The translations under genes were made by a program, and so were the position numbers. Positions 9,051-17,261 of a DNA stretch of 64,000 nucleotides are shown here, one piece after another. Below the pieces are notes generated by a model. It was not told the DNA's origin. It did not search any database and worked only from the letters and a program-made list of their open reading frames with translations. Every line of letters starts with the position of its first letter. Position 1 is the first letter of the stretch. Source of the stretch: Arthrobacter sp. D5-1 (GTDB lineage: Bacteria; Actinomycetota; Actinomycetes; Actinomycetales; Micrococcaceae); assembly GCF_017357425.1 (NCBI RefSeq), contig NZ_CP014571.1:3596001-3660000 (forward strand), read 5' to 3'.

Positions 9051-9692
9051 ATGACTCAATCAACACCCGGTTCCACGACGCCTCCCGGCTGGTACCCGGA
9101 CCCTTCGGACCCCCGGTTGGTCCGCTGGTGGGACGGCCGCGCCTGGACAGCCCACCAGGCTCCCCGGCAGGCTCCGCAGCAGGTGCAGTACGCACCGGCT
9201 TTCAAGGCTCCGCGTACCCCGATCAGCGAGCAAACACCGGTCTACAACCCTTTCATTTGGGCCATCACGTTGCTGCCCTTGGTCTCGGTATTGTTCATGC
9301 TCACCTGGCAGCCGGAGTTCCGCGTCATCACCACGCGTCAAGGCGTCACCACCCTTGACCCCTTCTCGATCTATACGCCGGGGTACTTCCTGCTGATGGC
9401 ATCGAGCCTGGTGATCTATGGCCTTTCGGTGTTCTTCGCGTACCTGGACTATCAGCGGTTGGCGAGGTCCGGCGTCGTACGTCCCTTCCACTGGGCCTGG
9501 ACGTTCCTGAACTCGGCGGTCTATGTCATTGGCCGTTCCGTCATCGTCAATAAAGTGGCGCCCAAGCGCGGGCTGTTGCCGGTGTGGATCACCATCGCCG
9601 TCTTTGTGATCAGCATGGTGGTGGCCGGCATTTGGACGTCCAACATGATGCAGACCATGATGTCGTCCTTCGGTTCGTCCCTCACCACGTAG
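9051..9692 (+). CDS. DUF2510-domain membrane protein
   Basis: A 213-residue protein. The N-terminal DUF2510 motif is clear: PPGWYPDPSDPRLVRWWDGRAW at about residues 11-32, a short Trp-rich element common at the front of actinobacterial membrane proteins. After a Gln/Pro linker there are about four hydrophobic segments (near ITLLPLVSVLFML, YFLLMASSLVIYG, AWTFLNSAVYVIG and ITIAVFVISMVVAG). The ATG at 9051 has GGGGGAG 5 nt upstream; the open frame before it has no such signal. Function unknown. Confidence 0.82.
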   Translation: MTQSTPGSTTPPGWYPDPSDPRLVRWWDGRAWTAHQAPRQAPQQVQYAPAFKAPRTPISEQTPVYNPFIWAITLLPLVSVLFMLTWQPEFRVITTRQGVTTLDPFSIYTPGYFLLMASSLVIYGLSVFFAYLDYQRLARSGVVRPFHWAWTFLNSAVYVIGRSVIVNKVAPKRGLLPVWITIAVFVISMVVAGIWTSNMMQTMMSSFGSSLTT

Positions 9693-9705
9693 CGCCAAAG
9701 GGAAA

Positions 9706-9721
9706 CCTCACACGCGTTAGG
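9706..9721 (+). promoter_or_regulatory. LacI-family operator in front of its own regulator gene
   Basis: CCTCACACGCGTTAGG matches 14 of 16 positions of the perfect palindrome CCTAACACGTGTTAGG at the sugar operon promoter (15614-15629). It ends 35 nt before the lacI-type ATG and abuts a -10-like TAGACT (9722-9727), so the repressor probably controls its own gene. Confidence 0.75.
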
Positions 9722-9756
9722 TAGACTGCTGTCAACGACCGGAAGGACTCTCCGCC

Positions 9757-10809
9757 ATGAATCGCAAGGCCACTGCCCTGGATGTCGCCAAACGTGCGGG
9801 CGTGTCCAGAAGCGCGGTCTCGCTGGTTCTGAACGGCCGGGGCGATGGGAATGTGGCCAAGGAGAGCCAGGACCGGATCCGGGCGGCGGCGCTGGAGCTG
9901 AACTACTCCCCCAACGCGATCGCACTCAGCCTGCGAAATCAGCGTTCACGGGTAATTGGCATCCTGTCCGATGAAGTGGTGGTCAGCCCGTTCGACGGCA
10001 ACATCATCGGTGGCGCGGATGACATCGCCCGCAGCCGCGGCTTTGTCACAGTTGTCATGGACACCGAGCGGGACAGCGCCCGGGATGCCGGCGCCATCGA
10101 GACCCTCCTGGACCGGCAAGTGGATGGGCTCATGTACGTCACTGTGGGCTTGAAACCGATCGACGTGCCGCAGGGCATGCTCCGCGTACCGTCCGTGCTG
10201 GCCAACTGCTACGACGCCCTCCCCCAGCCGCAGCTGCACCACGTTATCCCCGATGAGGTCACCGGCGGCCGCGAAGCTGCCGAGCACCTGCTGCAGCTGG
10301 GTCACCGGGACATCGCACTGCTGGCAGGATATGAGGACTCACCGGCCGCGCCACTCCGCGTTCAGGGGTACCGGGATGCGCACGCGGCGGCCAACGTTCC
10401 TCTACGGAGCGACCGGATCTTCATGGCCGGATGGGATATTGATGCCGGCTACCACGGCGCAATGAAACTGCTCGACGGCGTGTCCCCGGCTGAACGTCCG
10501 ACGGCCATTATGTGCGCGAACGACCGGCTGGCCGTCGGGGTGATGCTTGCGGCTGCACGGCTTGGGCTCAGCGTCCCTGATGACCTGTCCGTGATGGGCT
10601 ACGACGACGAAACCCGGATCGCGGACACCATGGTCCCGTCACTCACCACCATGGCGTTGCCGCTGCGGGAGATCGGCCGCGCCGCCATGACCACGCTGCT
10701 GGACGCCATCGAGGGAACCAACACCATAGGAAAGGGGACCACCGTGGAAACGATGGTCCCCTGCCGCCTCGTCATCCGGGAATCGACCGGCCCCGCACCC
10801 ACCCGCTGA
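9757..10809 (+). CDS. LacI-family transcriptional repressor of the adjacent fructan operon
   Basis: A 350-residue LacI/GalR regulator. The N-terminal helix-turn-helix is complete (ALDVAKRAGVSRSAVSLVLNG), followed by the hinge-helix region SPNAIALSLRNQRSRVIGIL and a periplasmic-binding-protein-like sugar domain (ICANDRLAVGVM, SVMGYDDETRIADTMVPSLTT). It converges with the GH32/ABC operon at 10904-15600. Similar operators at its own promoter and at that operon make it the likely local repressor, released by a sucrose or fructan product. The ligand is inferred from the GH32 gene. Confidence 0.92.
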   Translation: MNRKATALDVAKRAGVSRSAVSLVLNGRGDGNVAKESQDRIRAAALELNYSPNAIALSLRNQRSRVIGILSDEVVVSPFDGNIIGGADDIARSRGFVTVVMDTERDSARDAGAIETLLDRQVDGLMYVTVGLKPIDVPQGMLRVPSVLANCYDALPQPQLHHVIPDEVTGGREAAEHLLQLGHRDIALLAGYEDSPAAPLRVQGYRDAHAAANVPLRSDRIFMAGWDIDAGYHGAMKLLDGVSPAERPTAIMCANDRLAVGVMLAAARLGLSVPDDLSVMGYDDETRIADTMVPSLTTMALPLREIGRAAMTTLLDAIEGTNTIGKGTTVETMVPCRLVIRESTGPAPTR

Positions 10810-10903
10810 TTCCTCACGTTGCGAGGCCCACTCCGCACCCCTCGACACACCCATAACGTGCAGAACAGGCCCCACAACCAGCGCACGACGCCGGCCTGCC
10901 GCC

Positions 10904-12310
10904 TTATGCGGGGAGGCTCAACTCCCACACGTCGGCAGTCGCACCGTTGGGCAAGGTGAGCTGCCATTCCTCCCCCGGGGCCGGGTAGGCCCGAAGGGTG
11001 GTGGCGACGGAACCGGCACGGTATACCTCCACGAGGGAAGCGTCGACGAAGATCCGGAGCTCCTCCCCCGCAGCAAGGGAACCCGCGTAGACCACTTGGG
11101 CATCGGCACCCGCACCAAGCACCAGCTCCACGGAACCGGAAGAACCGCCCCGAACCAGTACCTCGGCAAACGCAGGCACAGCAACGGAGCCGGCAGCACT
11201 TTCAGCCACAGCAGCACCCCGGTACGCCTCAATCTCAGGCGCAGGAGTAACAGTCAGGGCCCCGTCAACCACGGACAAAACGCGGGGGTGCGTCAGGACA
11301 CCCGCCCACCCGGCGTCGTCGATTTCTTCCTGGGTGCGGCCACGGCGGCCATCGCGTCCGGGACCCTCGTTGGCCCACCCCCACAACAGCGCCGCAGGAG
11401 CAGGAACAGCAGCAGCAGCAGCAGACCCGGCAGAATAGGCCAACTGCACAATCTGCGGTGCGTAGAAGTCGCGGCCAAGATCCGCCTTGCCACCCGAGGC
11501 AGGAGCAAACACGGGCAACCCCGTGACAGGATCCGCGGACAGGGAGCCGGTCAGGTATCCCACCCCGTTGGCGTGCTCGTGGTCGTCGCCGGAGAGCCAT
11601 AGGGAGAACATCATGACCCACGTGGAGCCACCGGAAGAGAGAGGCACCTCCACCAGTTGCGGGCACTCCCAAATTTCAGCCGGCGTATGCACAGCGGCCA
11701 CAGGATCAGCAGAGGTCAGCCAGATGCCTTGGTACTCCCAGACGTCAAGGGAGTCCACTGTGTACAGCAGCAAAGCGGCGCGCCCGTCGGAGAGCCCTGC
11801 ACCCTGCATGGCGTAACGGGCACCGTTGAAGCGGAAGATGAAGGGGTCGCGGACGGCGGTCACCAACGGATCCTCAGGCATGGACGCAGCCACGTGCCCG
11901 TCTTGCTCCCACGTCACCAGATCAGCGGAACCGCGGGCGATCACCACTTGCGAGTGCCCGCCGTGGTCCTTGATCCCGGAGTAGGCGGCGGTGGGCACGC
12001 CATCGTCCGAGGTCACAACGCCCGTCCAGCAACCGGCGGAGTCGGGCCCGCCCGCCTGGGGAGAAAGCGCCACAGGGTGCTCTTCCCAACGCACCAAATC
12101 ACCAGAGCTCACGTGCCCCCAGTTGATCTGCGAATGCCGCGCGGACGAGGGGTTGTACTGGAAGAACACGTGGTACCGGCCGTTGATGAAGCTGATGCCG
12201 TTGGGATCGTTGATCCAACCCTGCGCCGGACGAGGGTGGAAGCGCGGGAAGGCGGGATCCGGGTGTGTCGCCGCCATGGAAAGAGAGGAAGAGAGTGCAA
12301 GGTCCGTCAA
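10904..12310 (-). CDS. Glycoside hydrolase family 32 (levanase/invertase type)
   Basis: A 468-residue beta-fructofuranosidase. The five-bladed propeller shows the nucleophile motif GWINDPNG, the transition-state motif RDPFIF and the acid/base Glu in EIWECPQL. The C-terminal beta-sandwich includes LRIFVDASLVEVY. It has no signal peptide, so it should act in the cytoplasm on imported fructosides such as sucrose or short fructans. I favour the TTG start at 12310, with AAAGGGG 5 nt upstream, over the open frame 15 nt earlier. It is the last gene of an operon with two permeases and a binding protein. Confidence 0.9.
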   Translation of the reverse strand: MTDLALSSSLSMAATHPDPAFPRFHPRPAQGWINDPNGISFINGRYHVFFQYNPSSARHSQINWGHVSSGDLVRWEEHPVALSPQAGGPDSAGCWTGVVTSDDGVPTAAYSGIKDHGGHSQVVIARGSADLVTWEQDGHVAASMPEDPLVTAVRDPFIFRFNGARYAMQGAGLSDGRAALLLYTVDSLDVWEYQGIWLTSADPVAAVHTPAEIWECPQLVEVPLSSGGSTWVMMFSLWLSGDDHEHANGVGYLTGSLSADPVTGLPVFAPASGGKADLGRDFYAPQIVQLAYSAGSAAAAAVPAPAALLWGWANEGPGRDGRRGRTQEEIDDAGWAGVLTHPRVLSVVDGALTVTPAPEIEAYRGAAVAESAAGSVAVPAFAEVLVRGGSSGSVELVLGAGADAQVVYAGSLAAGEELRIFVDASLVEVYRAGSVATTLRAYPAPGEEWQLTLPNGATADVWELSLPA

Positions 12311-12338
12311 CGGAACCCCTTTCAAAAGAGGGTGTGAA

Positions 12339-13211
12339 TTATTTGCCCGTGCCCGCGGTGAGTCCGTCCTGCAGCGCGCGCTGGCCGAACATGAACACCA
12401 CCAGCGCGGGAATCATGGAGAGGACAACGCCGGCCAGGACCACGGAGATGCTTCCGGTGCCGAGGTTGCCTTGAAGGGAGACCAAGCCCAGCGGGAGGGT
12501 GAAGTTCTGCTCGGAGATGGTCATGATGAGGGGCCTGAAGAACTCGTTCCAGTGGAAGTTGAACGCCAGAATGCCCACGATCGCCAGGCCCGGCATGGCC
12601 AGCGGCGCATACACGGAGCGGAAGGTCCGCCACGGCGAGGCGCCGTCGATCGCAGCCGCTTCAGCGAGCTCACCCGGCAGCCCCATGAAGTACTGGCGCA
12701 TCAGGAAGGTACCGAACGCCGTCGGAATGGCCGGAATGATCAGCGCGAGCAGCGTGTCCGAGAGGCCCACGCCACGGATCAGCATGAAAACGGGCACGAT
12801 CGTCACCTGCGCCGGAACCATCATGGTGGCCAGCACGATCGAGAACAGGGCACCCCGCCCCCGGAACTTCAGGTGCGCAAACGCGTACCCTGCCAGTGCG
12901 GCGGTGATCATCTGCCCCACCGCGATCAAACCGGTCACCAGGGCGCTGTTCACTACCAGCGCCACAATGTTGAGCTGCTTGAACACTTGTTCGTAGGAGG
13001 TCAGGTCCGGATTCAGGGGCAGGAAGGTGGGCGGCAGCTGGAAGGATTCCGACGGCGGTCGCAGCGAGGTGGACAGCGTCCACAGCACCGGCCCCAGGAC
13101 AAAGACGGACGCGATCAGCAAGACAACGACGCGGATGGCCACTGACCAGTCGCGCTTCTTCCGCTTCACTACAGGCGCCGTGGTGGTGACACGTTCTTGA
13201 ATGGTAGTCAT
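12339..13211 (-). CDS. Carbohydrate ABC transporter permease, MalG type
   Basis: A 290-residue CUT1-family inner-membrane permease with six predicted membrane segments. The conserved EAA loop reads EAAAIDGASPWRTF, then PLAMPGLAIVGIL. The N-terminus (VTTTAPVVKRKKRDWSVAIRVVVLLIAS) is the short cytoplasmic lead usual for MalG proteins. It lies 8 nt after the MalF-type gene. No ATPase gene is in the cluster, so the importer probably borrows a shared MsiK-like ATPase, as is known for other actinobacterial CUT1 systems. Confidence 0.9.
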   Translation of the reverse strand: MTTIQERVTTTAPVVKRKKRDWSVAIRVVVLLIASVFVLGPVLWTLSTSLRPPSESFQLPPTFLPLNPDLTSYEQVFKQLNIVALVVNSALVTGLIAVGQMITAALAGYAFAHLKFRGRGALFSIVLATMMVPAQVTIVPVFMLIRGVGLSDTLLALIIPAIPTAFGTFLMRQYFMGLPGELAEAAAIDGASPWRTFRSVYAPLAMPGLAIVGILAFNFHWNEFFRPLIMTISEQNFTLPLGLVSLQGNLGTGSISVVLAGVVLSMIPALVVFMFGQRALQDGLTAGTGK

Positions 13212-13219
13212 GGCGGGCC

Positions 13220-14185
13220 TTACTGGTAGAAGACGAATCGTTTGCTGAGCCGGAATTGCGCGGCGGTGATGGCCATGATGATGAGCGTCAGGATCACGCC
13301 GATCGCCGATGCCTCGCCGAACTCAAGGCGCTGGAATGCGGACTCGAAGATCACCATCACGGCTGTACGCGTCGAGTCGCCGGGCCCGCCGCGGGTGAGG
13401 ACATAAGGCTGGTCGAACACCTGCAGCGCGTTGATGATCGCCATGACCGAAGCCACCAGGGTGGTGGGACTGAGCAGCGGCAGGGTGACGAACCAGTGCT
13501 TGCGCCAACCCGTCGCACCGTCAATCGACGCGGCCTCGTACGTCTCCACCGGAATGGAGGCCAGGCCACCGATGAACAGGAGGAATGAGAACCCGAAGTT
13601 TTGCCACACGTACACAAGAATTACGACGGCGGCAGACCCGGTCGGCGTCGTCAGCCACGGGACCGCTGGGATGCCCACGATGGACAGCAACCAGTTCACC
13701 ACGCCGAATTGCTCGTTGAAGAGGTAGCGCATGAAGATCGATACCGAGGCCGCGGACAGGATCAGCGGGAAAAAGAAGGCGGAGCGGAAGAACACCCTGA
13801 GCCAGGCCGGGAGCTTCTCCTGCACCATGATCGCCAGGCCCAGCGCCAGTCCGAGTTGGAGGGCCACTGCCACCACAACGAACACGATGGTGTTCAGGAA
13901 CGAGACCCGGACGGTGGGGTCCTGGACTACCTCGGCGAAGTTATCGAAACCCACGAACGTCGGCGCTGAGATGATGTCCCAGCGGAAGAAGGCGAGCGCA
14001 ATGGAAGCGACGATCGGCAGGAGGGTAAAGATGCCCATGCCCACGATGGTTGGGGCCAGGAAGGCCCACGGCAGCCAGCGTTGTTGGACGCGGCCGCGCT
14101 TGGAGATTTGTCCGTTCTTATGGGCGGCCTGGCGACGACCCGGCTCACTCCCCGTGCCTGTAGGAGTACTGGTGGCGGTGCTCAT
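13220..14185 (-). CDS. Carbohydrate ABC transporter permease, MalF type
   Basis: A 321-residue CUT1 permease with six hydrophobic segments after a basic, polar N-terminus of about 35 residues. The EAA loop is EAASIDGATGWRKHWF. The segment PYVLTRGGPGDSTRT is a typical MalF/UgpA signature before the last helices. Its start codon overlaps the stop of the upstream binding-protein gene in ATGA, so translation is probably coupled. Confidence 0.92.
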   Translation of the reverse strand: MSTATSTPTGTGSEPGRRQAAHKNGQISKRGRVQQRWLPWAFLAPTIVGMGIFTLLPIVASIALAFFRWDIISAPTFVGFDNFAEVVQDPTVRVSFLNTIVFVVVAVALQLGLALGLAIMVQEKLPAWLRVFFRSAFFFPLILSAASVSIFMRYLFNEQFGVVNWLLSIVGIPAVPWLTTPTGSAAVVILVYVWQNFGFSFLLFIGGLASIPVETYEAASIDGATGWRKHWFVTLPLLSPTTLVASVMAIINALQVFDQPYVLTRGGPGDSTRTAVMVIFESAFQRLEFGEASAIGVILTLIIMAITAAQFRLSKRFVFYQ

Positions 14186-15600
14186 GGCTGCCTCCTCAGG
14201 GCAATTTCGAGGTCACGCTGCATGGAGCTCAGGGCGTCTTTGAGTTGGCGCTCGTCCCCACTGACAGCCAGGCTGACGTTTTTCATGAGGGCGGTTTCGA
14301 CGGCGGCCTGCTGGGGTGGCGCTGGAATGGGCCCTGTGGTGGGGAACTTGTCCAGGGTGTCGTAGAAGACCTTCCAGTTCCGTGGACCTGTTCCTGCGTA
14401 AAGCTGTTCGTTGACCATGGAGCGCCGGGCGGGTGTGGTGTTCGGTGTGGGGAAGACGATCTGCATGGCTTCGCGGCTGGAGCTGAACTTCACCCATTCC
14501 CAGGCGGCATCCTTGTCCTTGGCGGTCTTCATGATCGCGTACCCGGCTGTGCCGAACTGGTGCCGTTGGGTGCGCCATTTGGGGAAGAACTGAACGTCGA
14601 AGTCGTTTTCGGTCATCCCCGCCTCGTGGAGGCCTTGGACCCAGTAGCCGCCCGCCGGCGTCGTACCTATCCTGTTGGAGGCGAAGAGGCCGATCAGAGC
14701 GCTGCCGCCGCCTTCCTCCGGCCGGACACCCAGCCCGTCCTTGACCAGTCCGCGGAGGTAGTCGAAGGATTCGAAGACCCGGGGATCGTCGGCGTTGGGT
14801 TCCAGCCACTGGTAGCCGCCGGAGCGGAGGCTCCGCGAGGGATCGTTGGCGTAGAAGCCGTCCCACAGCCACTCGCCGCCCGGGGACTTGGTCTCCTTGA
14901 GGAAGCTGGTGTCGTTGGCGTAGAGCCATGGCACCACACCGCCGAAGAGGCGGTTGGTCCAGTAGTACGGCGTGAAGTCCTTGGGATTTGCCTTCTTCAT
15001 GGCTGCGAGGGTGCTGCGGAAGTCGGTGTGCGTCCAGTTGTCGGAGGGCCGTTCCAGTCCCGCTTTAGTGAGCGCAGTGGTGTTGTAGTACATGTTGGCG
15101 GCATTCCAGTCGATGGGGAGCTGGAACAGGCTGCCTTTGTACATGAATGCTTCCACCAGGCTGGGGTGGACGTCCTCGAAGTACTCCTTCATGTGGTCCG
15201 CGTCCCGGCGAAGGTAGTCATCCAGCGGATGGGCCAGCTTTTCTGCAAAGAGCTGCGCGCCTTCCGTGGCCACGTACACCACGTCCGGCGGGGTGCCTGC
15301 TGCCACCATGGTGAGGATCTTGGTAAAGAAGTCCTTCCAGTCGACAGCTTGGATCGCCTGGACCTTGACCTTGATATCAGGGTGGACTTTCGCAAAGGCA
15401 TCGATGACCTTTTGACGGGCTGCGGCGTCGGCCGCGGTGCCCATGATGGCGATGCTGAGGCTGTTGTCTCCCCGGCCGGGGATGTCCGTCCCGGTCAAGC
15501 GCGGCCACGACGCCGCGGTTACTCCAACAATCCCGGCGCCGAGGGCTGTGAGGGCACTTCTGCGTGTGAATTGACGCAAAGCCCCATTGGTTCCCGACAT
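14182..15600 (-). CDS. Carbohydrate ABC transporter, substrate-binding protein (Tat-type signal)
   Basis: A 472-residue family-1 solute-binding protein. The N-terminus RQFTRRSALTALGAGIVG is a twin-arginine-like export signal; no lipobox Cys follows, so membrane attachment is uncertain. The body shows the typical AAARQKVIDAFAKVHPDIKV opening and a C-terminal GYAIMKTAKDKDAAWEWVKF hinge region. The ATG at 15600 has GGAAGGAAA just upstream. It is the first gene of the sugar operon. Operators at 15614-15661 cover its promoter. The ligand is probably a fructoside, judged from the GH32 gene. Confidence 0.9.
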   Translation of the reverse strand: MSGTNGALRQFTRRSALTALGAGIVGVTAASWPRLTGTDIPGRGDNSLSIAIMGTAADAAARQKVIDAFAKVHPDIKVKVQAIQAVDWKDFFTKILTMVAAGTPPDVVYVATEGAQLFAEKLAHPLDDYLRRDADHMKEYFEDVHPSLVEAFMYKGSLFQLPIDWNAANMYYNTTALTKAGLERPSDNWTHTDFRSTLAAMKKANPKDFTPYYWTNRLFGGVVPWLYANDTSFLKETKSPGGEWLWDGFYANDPSRSLRSGGYQWLEPNADDPRVFESFDYLRGLVKDGLGVRPEEGGGSALIGLFASNRIGTTPAGGYWVQGLHEAGMTENDFDVQFFPKWRTQRHQFGTAGYAIMKTAKDKDAAWEWVKFSSSREAMQIVFPTPNTTPARRSMVNEQLYAGTGPRNWKVFYDTLDKFPTTGPIPAPPQQAAVETALMKNVSLAVSGDERQLKDALSSMQRDLEIALRRQP

Positions 15601-15613
15601 GTAGATTTCCTTC

Positions 15614-15661
15614 CCTAACACGTGTTAGGAAGCCTAAACCTGTCACCTAACACGTGTCAAC
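15614..15661 (-). promoter_or_regulatory. Promoter with two LacI-type operators for the fructan operon
   Basis: On the minus strand TTGACA (15660-15655) and TAGGCT (15636-15631) form a -35/-10 pair with an 18-nt spacer. CCTAACACGTGTTAGG (15614-15629) is a perfect 16-bp palindrome just downstream of the -10. A second copy (15646-15661) overlaps the -35 and matches in the left half and centre. Their centres are 32 bp apart, three helical turns, which suits cooperative repression. Confidence 0.82.
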
Positions 15662-15755
15662 CGTCACAGGAATGTTGCAGGGATCTCACTTTGCCGCGCC
15701 ACGCTAAGGCCGAACTCACACCGGCCTTCCAGAGAACTGTGGCACCCTAGACAGA

Positions 15756-16667
15756 ATGAGTTCCCAGCAATTCCGCACCAGCGGGAGGTCGAGCAAACGG
15801 CCGCTTCAACAGCGCGACGCAGGCATCGGAACAGGATTCCTTTTCATCCTGGCCACCATCACCAGCGTGGTGGGCCTGGCCGCAACGTACTACTTCTTTG
15901 TGCGCACCACCATGGGCCAGTTCATCGACGAATCAGCGCTTGTTGAAGCCACCGTGCTGGGCGGAACAGCCGGGAGGGCCTCTACGGAGTTCCTGGACAT
16001 GCTGCCCATGCTGTCGCTCGCGATCGCCGCCATCATGGTGCTCTTCGTAACCATCGCCCGGCGCCGCTGGAAAGCCGCCGGCATCGCCGTGGCCGCCTGC
16101 ATCGCCGCCAATGCAGCCACGCAGATCCTCAAGTTCCTCATCCCGGACCGGCCCGACCGCGGCGTCCAAACCCTGGAATTGAACTCACTTCCCTCCGGGC
16201 ACACCACCCTTGCCGCCTCCGCTGCCGCCGCCGTGTTCCTCATGGTGTCGCCACGCTGGCGCCCGCTGGCCGGGTTCCTGGGCAGCACCTTCGCCGTGGC
16301 CACCGGCGTTTCCACGCTCATCAACCAGTGGCATCGCCCAGCCGACGTCGTAGCGGCCTTCCTGGTAGTCGGCGCCGTCATGGTCCCCGCGGGGTGGCTC
16401 ATCCTCCGCACAGGGACCAGCTGGAACGTGTGGAAGGGTTACGGCGAGCACTGGGCGGCATCCCGGCTGTGGGTATGGCTCACGGTAACCGCGCTGGTGG
16501 TGGCCGGCGTTGTCGCGGCCTACTCACTACTGCAGGTCATGCCCGGCCTGAGCACCGACAGCACCATCGACTACTTCTGGGCCGGCACGGCCTTCATTGT
16601 GATCGCCGGCTATCTGTCAGCACTGGGCGGCACTTGGCTCTTCGGACTGGCTGCGCGGAAGAACTAG
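15756..16667 (+). CDS. PAP2-family membrane phosphatase
   Basis: A 303-residue integral membrane protein with about six to eight membrane segments. All three phosphatase motifs are present: KFLIPDRPDRG, the PSGH motif in LPSGHTTLAAS, and the final His/Asp motif in INQWHRPADVV. Such enzymes remove phosphate from lipid phosphates such as undecaprenyl pyrophosphate or phosphatidic acid at the outer membrane face. A polar N-terminus with SGRSSKRPLQQRD precedes the first helix. It is divergent from the sugar operon, with 155 nt between starts. The substrate is not deducible. Confidence 0.88.
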   Translation: MSSQQFRTSGRSSKRPLQQRDAGIGTGFLFILATITSVVGLAATYYFFVRTTMGQFIDESALVEATVLGGTAGRASTEFLDMLPMLSLAIAAIMVLFVTIARRRWKAAGIAVAACIAANAATQILKFLIPDRPDRGVQTLELNSLPSGHTTLAASAAAAVFLMVSPRWRPLAGFLGSTFAVATGVSTLINQWHRPADVVAAFLVVGAVMVPAGWLILRTGTSWNVWKGYGEHWAASRLWVWLTVTALVVAGVVAAYSLLQVMPGLSTDSTIDYFWAGTAFIVIAGYLSALGGTWLFGLAARKN

Positions 16668-16687
16668 ACGCTCCATACGCACGACGG

Positions 16688-16753
16688 CGGCGCACCCTTC
16701 CGCGCCGATCGCACCAGTGCTTACGGCGGCGATTCGCGCAAAACGGTGCGCCG
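16688..16753. repeat. Inverted repeat between convergent genes
   Basis: CGGCGCACC (16688-16696) and GGTGCGCCG (16745-16753) are perfect 9-bp inverted arms around a 48-nt GC-rich loop. The position between the convergent PAP2 gene and the small minus-strand gene suggests a bidirectional transcription stop, but there is no T tract. Confidence 0.4.
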
Positions 16754-16772
16754 ACGGGTAGCGACAGGGCTG

Positions 16773-17033
16773 CTAGTCCTCCGGACCCACTGAATCGAAG
16801 AACATGGGGTCCTCCGCGGCCACATTCCCCCGAAGGTGCGCCTGTTCCCGGATGAAGAGTTGGTCATCCGCAGTGAGCAAAGTGCCGCCGTGGATGTCCA
16901 CGGCCCCGTCCTCGCCGGTTTCGTCATTGAAGATGGCAGTCATGGTTCGGGGCACAATCTTGCTTCCCGGATTGTCGATGAGCCATTGTTGCGTGTCCGG
17001 AGAAAGCTGACTCCAAAATTCCCTGATGTGCAT
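16773..17033 (-). CDS. Uncharacterised 86-residue acidic protein
   Basis: A small soluble protein that I do not recognise. It begins MHIREFWSQLSPDTQQWLID, a pattern seen in short actinobacterial proteins of unknown role, and ends in an acidic FFDSVGPED tail. No signal peptide, membrane helix or Cys. The ribosome site is poor. It converges on the PAP2 gene. Coding potential is reasonable because third positions are GC-rich, but it could still be spurious. Confidence 0.6.
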   Translation of the reverse strand: MHIREFWSQLSPDTQQWLIDNPGSKIVPRTMTAIFNDETGEDGAVDIHGGTLLTADDQLFIREQAHLRGNVAAEDPMFFDSVGPED

Positions 17034-17261
17034 AGTGATCAGCGCTGCCGTTCATTGTTGGGGTGGATTTGTGGGACCTGAATGCGCTGCGCAATCTCTC
17101 TGGATACTGGGGCGGGTCCTCCTTCTTCAGGCTACGCCCCGTCGGGTCATTCCTGACCCAAATGCCAAGACCTTTCTGAACAAGACGTCGACGTAACCCC
17201 GTTCAGTGGGTTACAGTTAATCCACTCGTTGGATAAACAAGGCAACTTCCCAGGAGCACCC

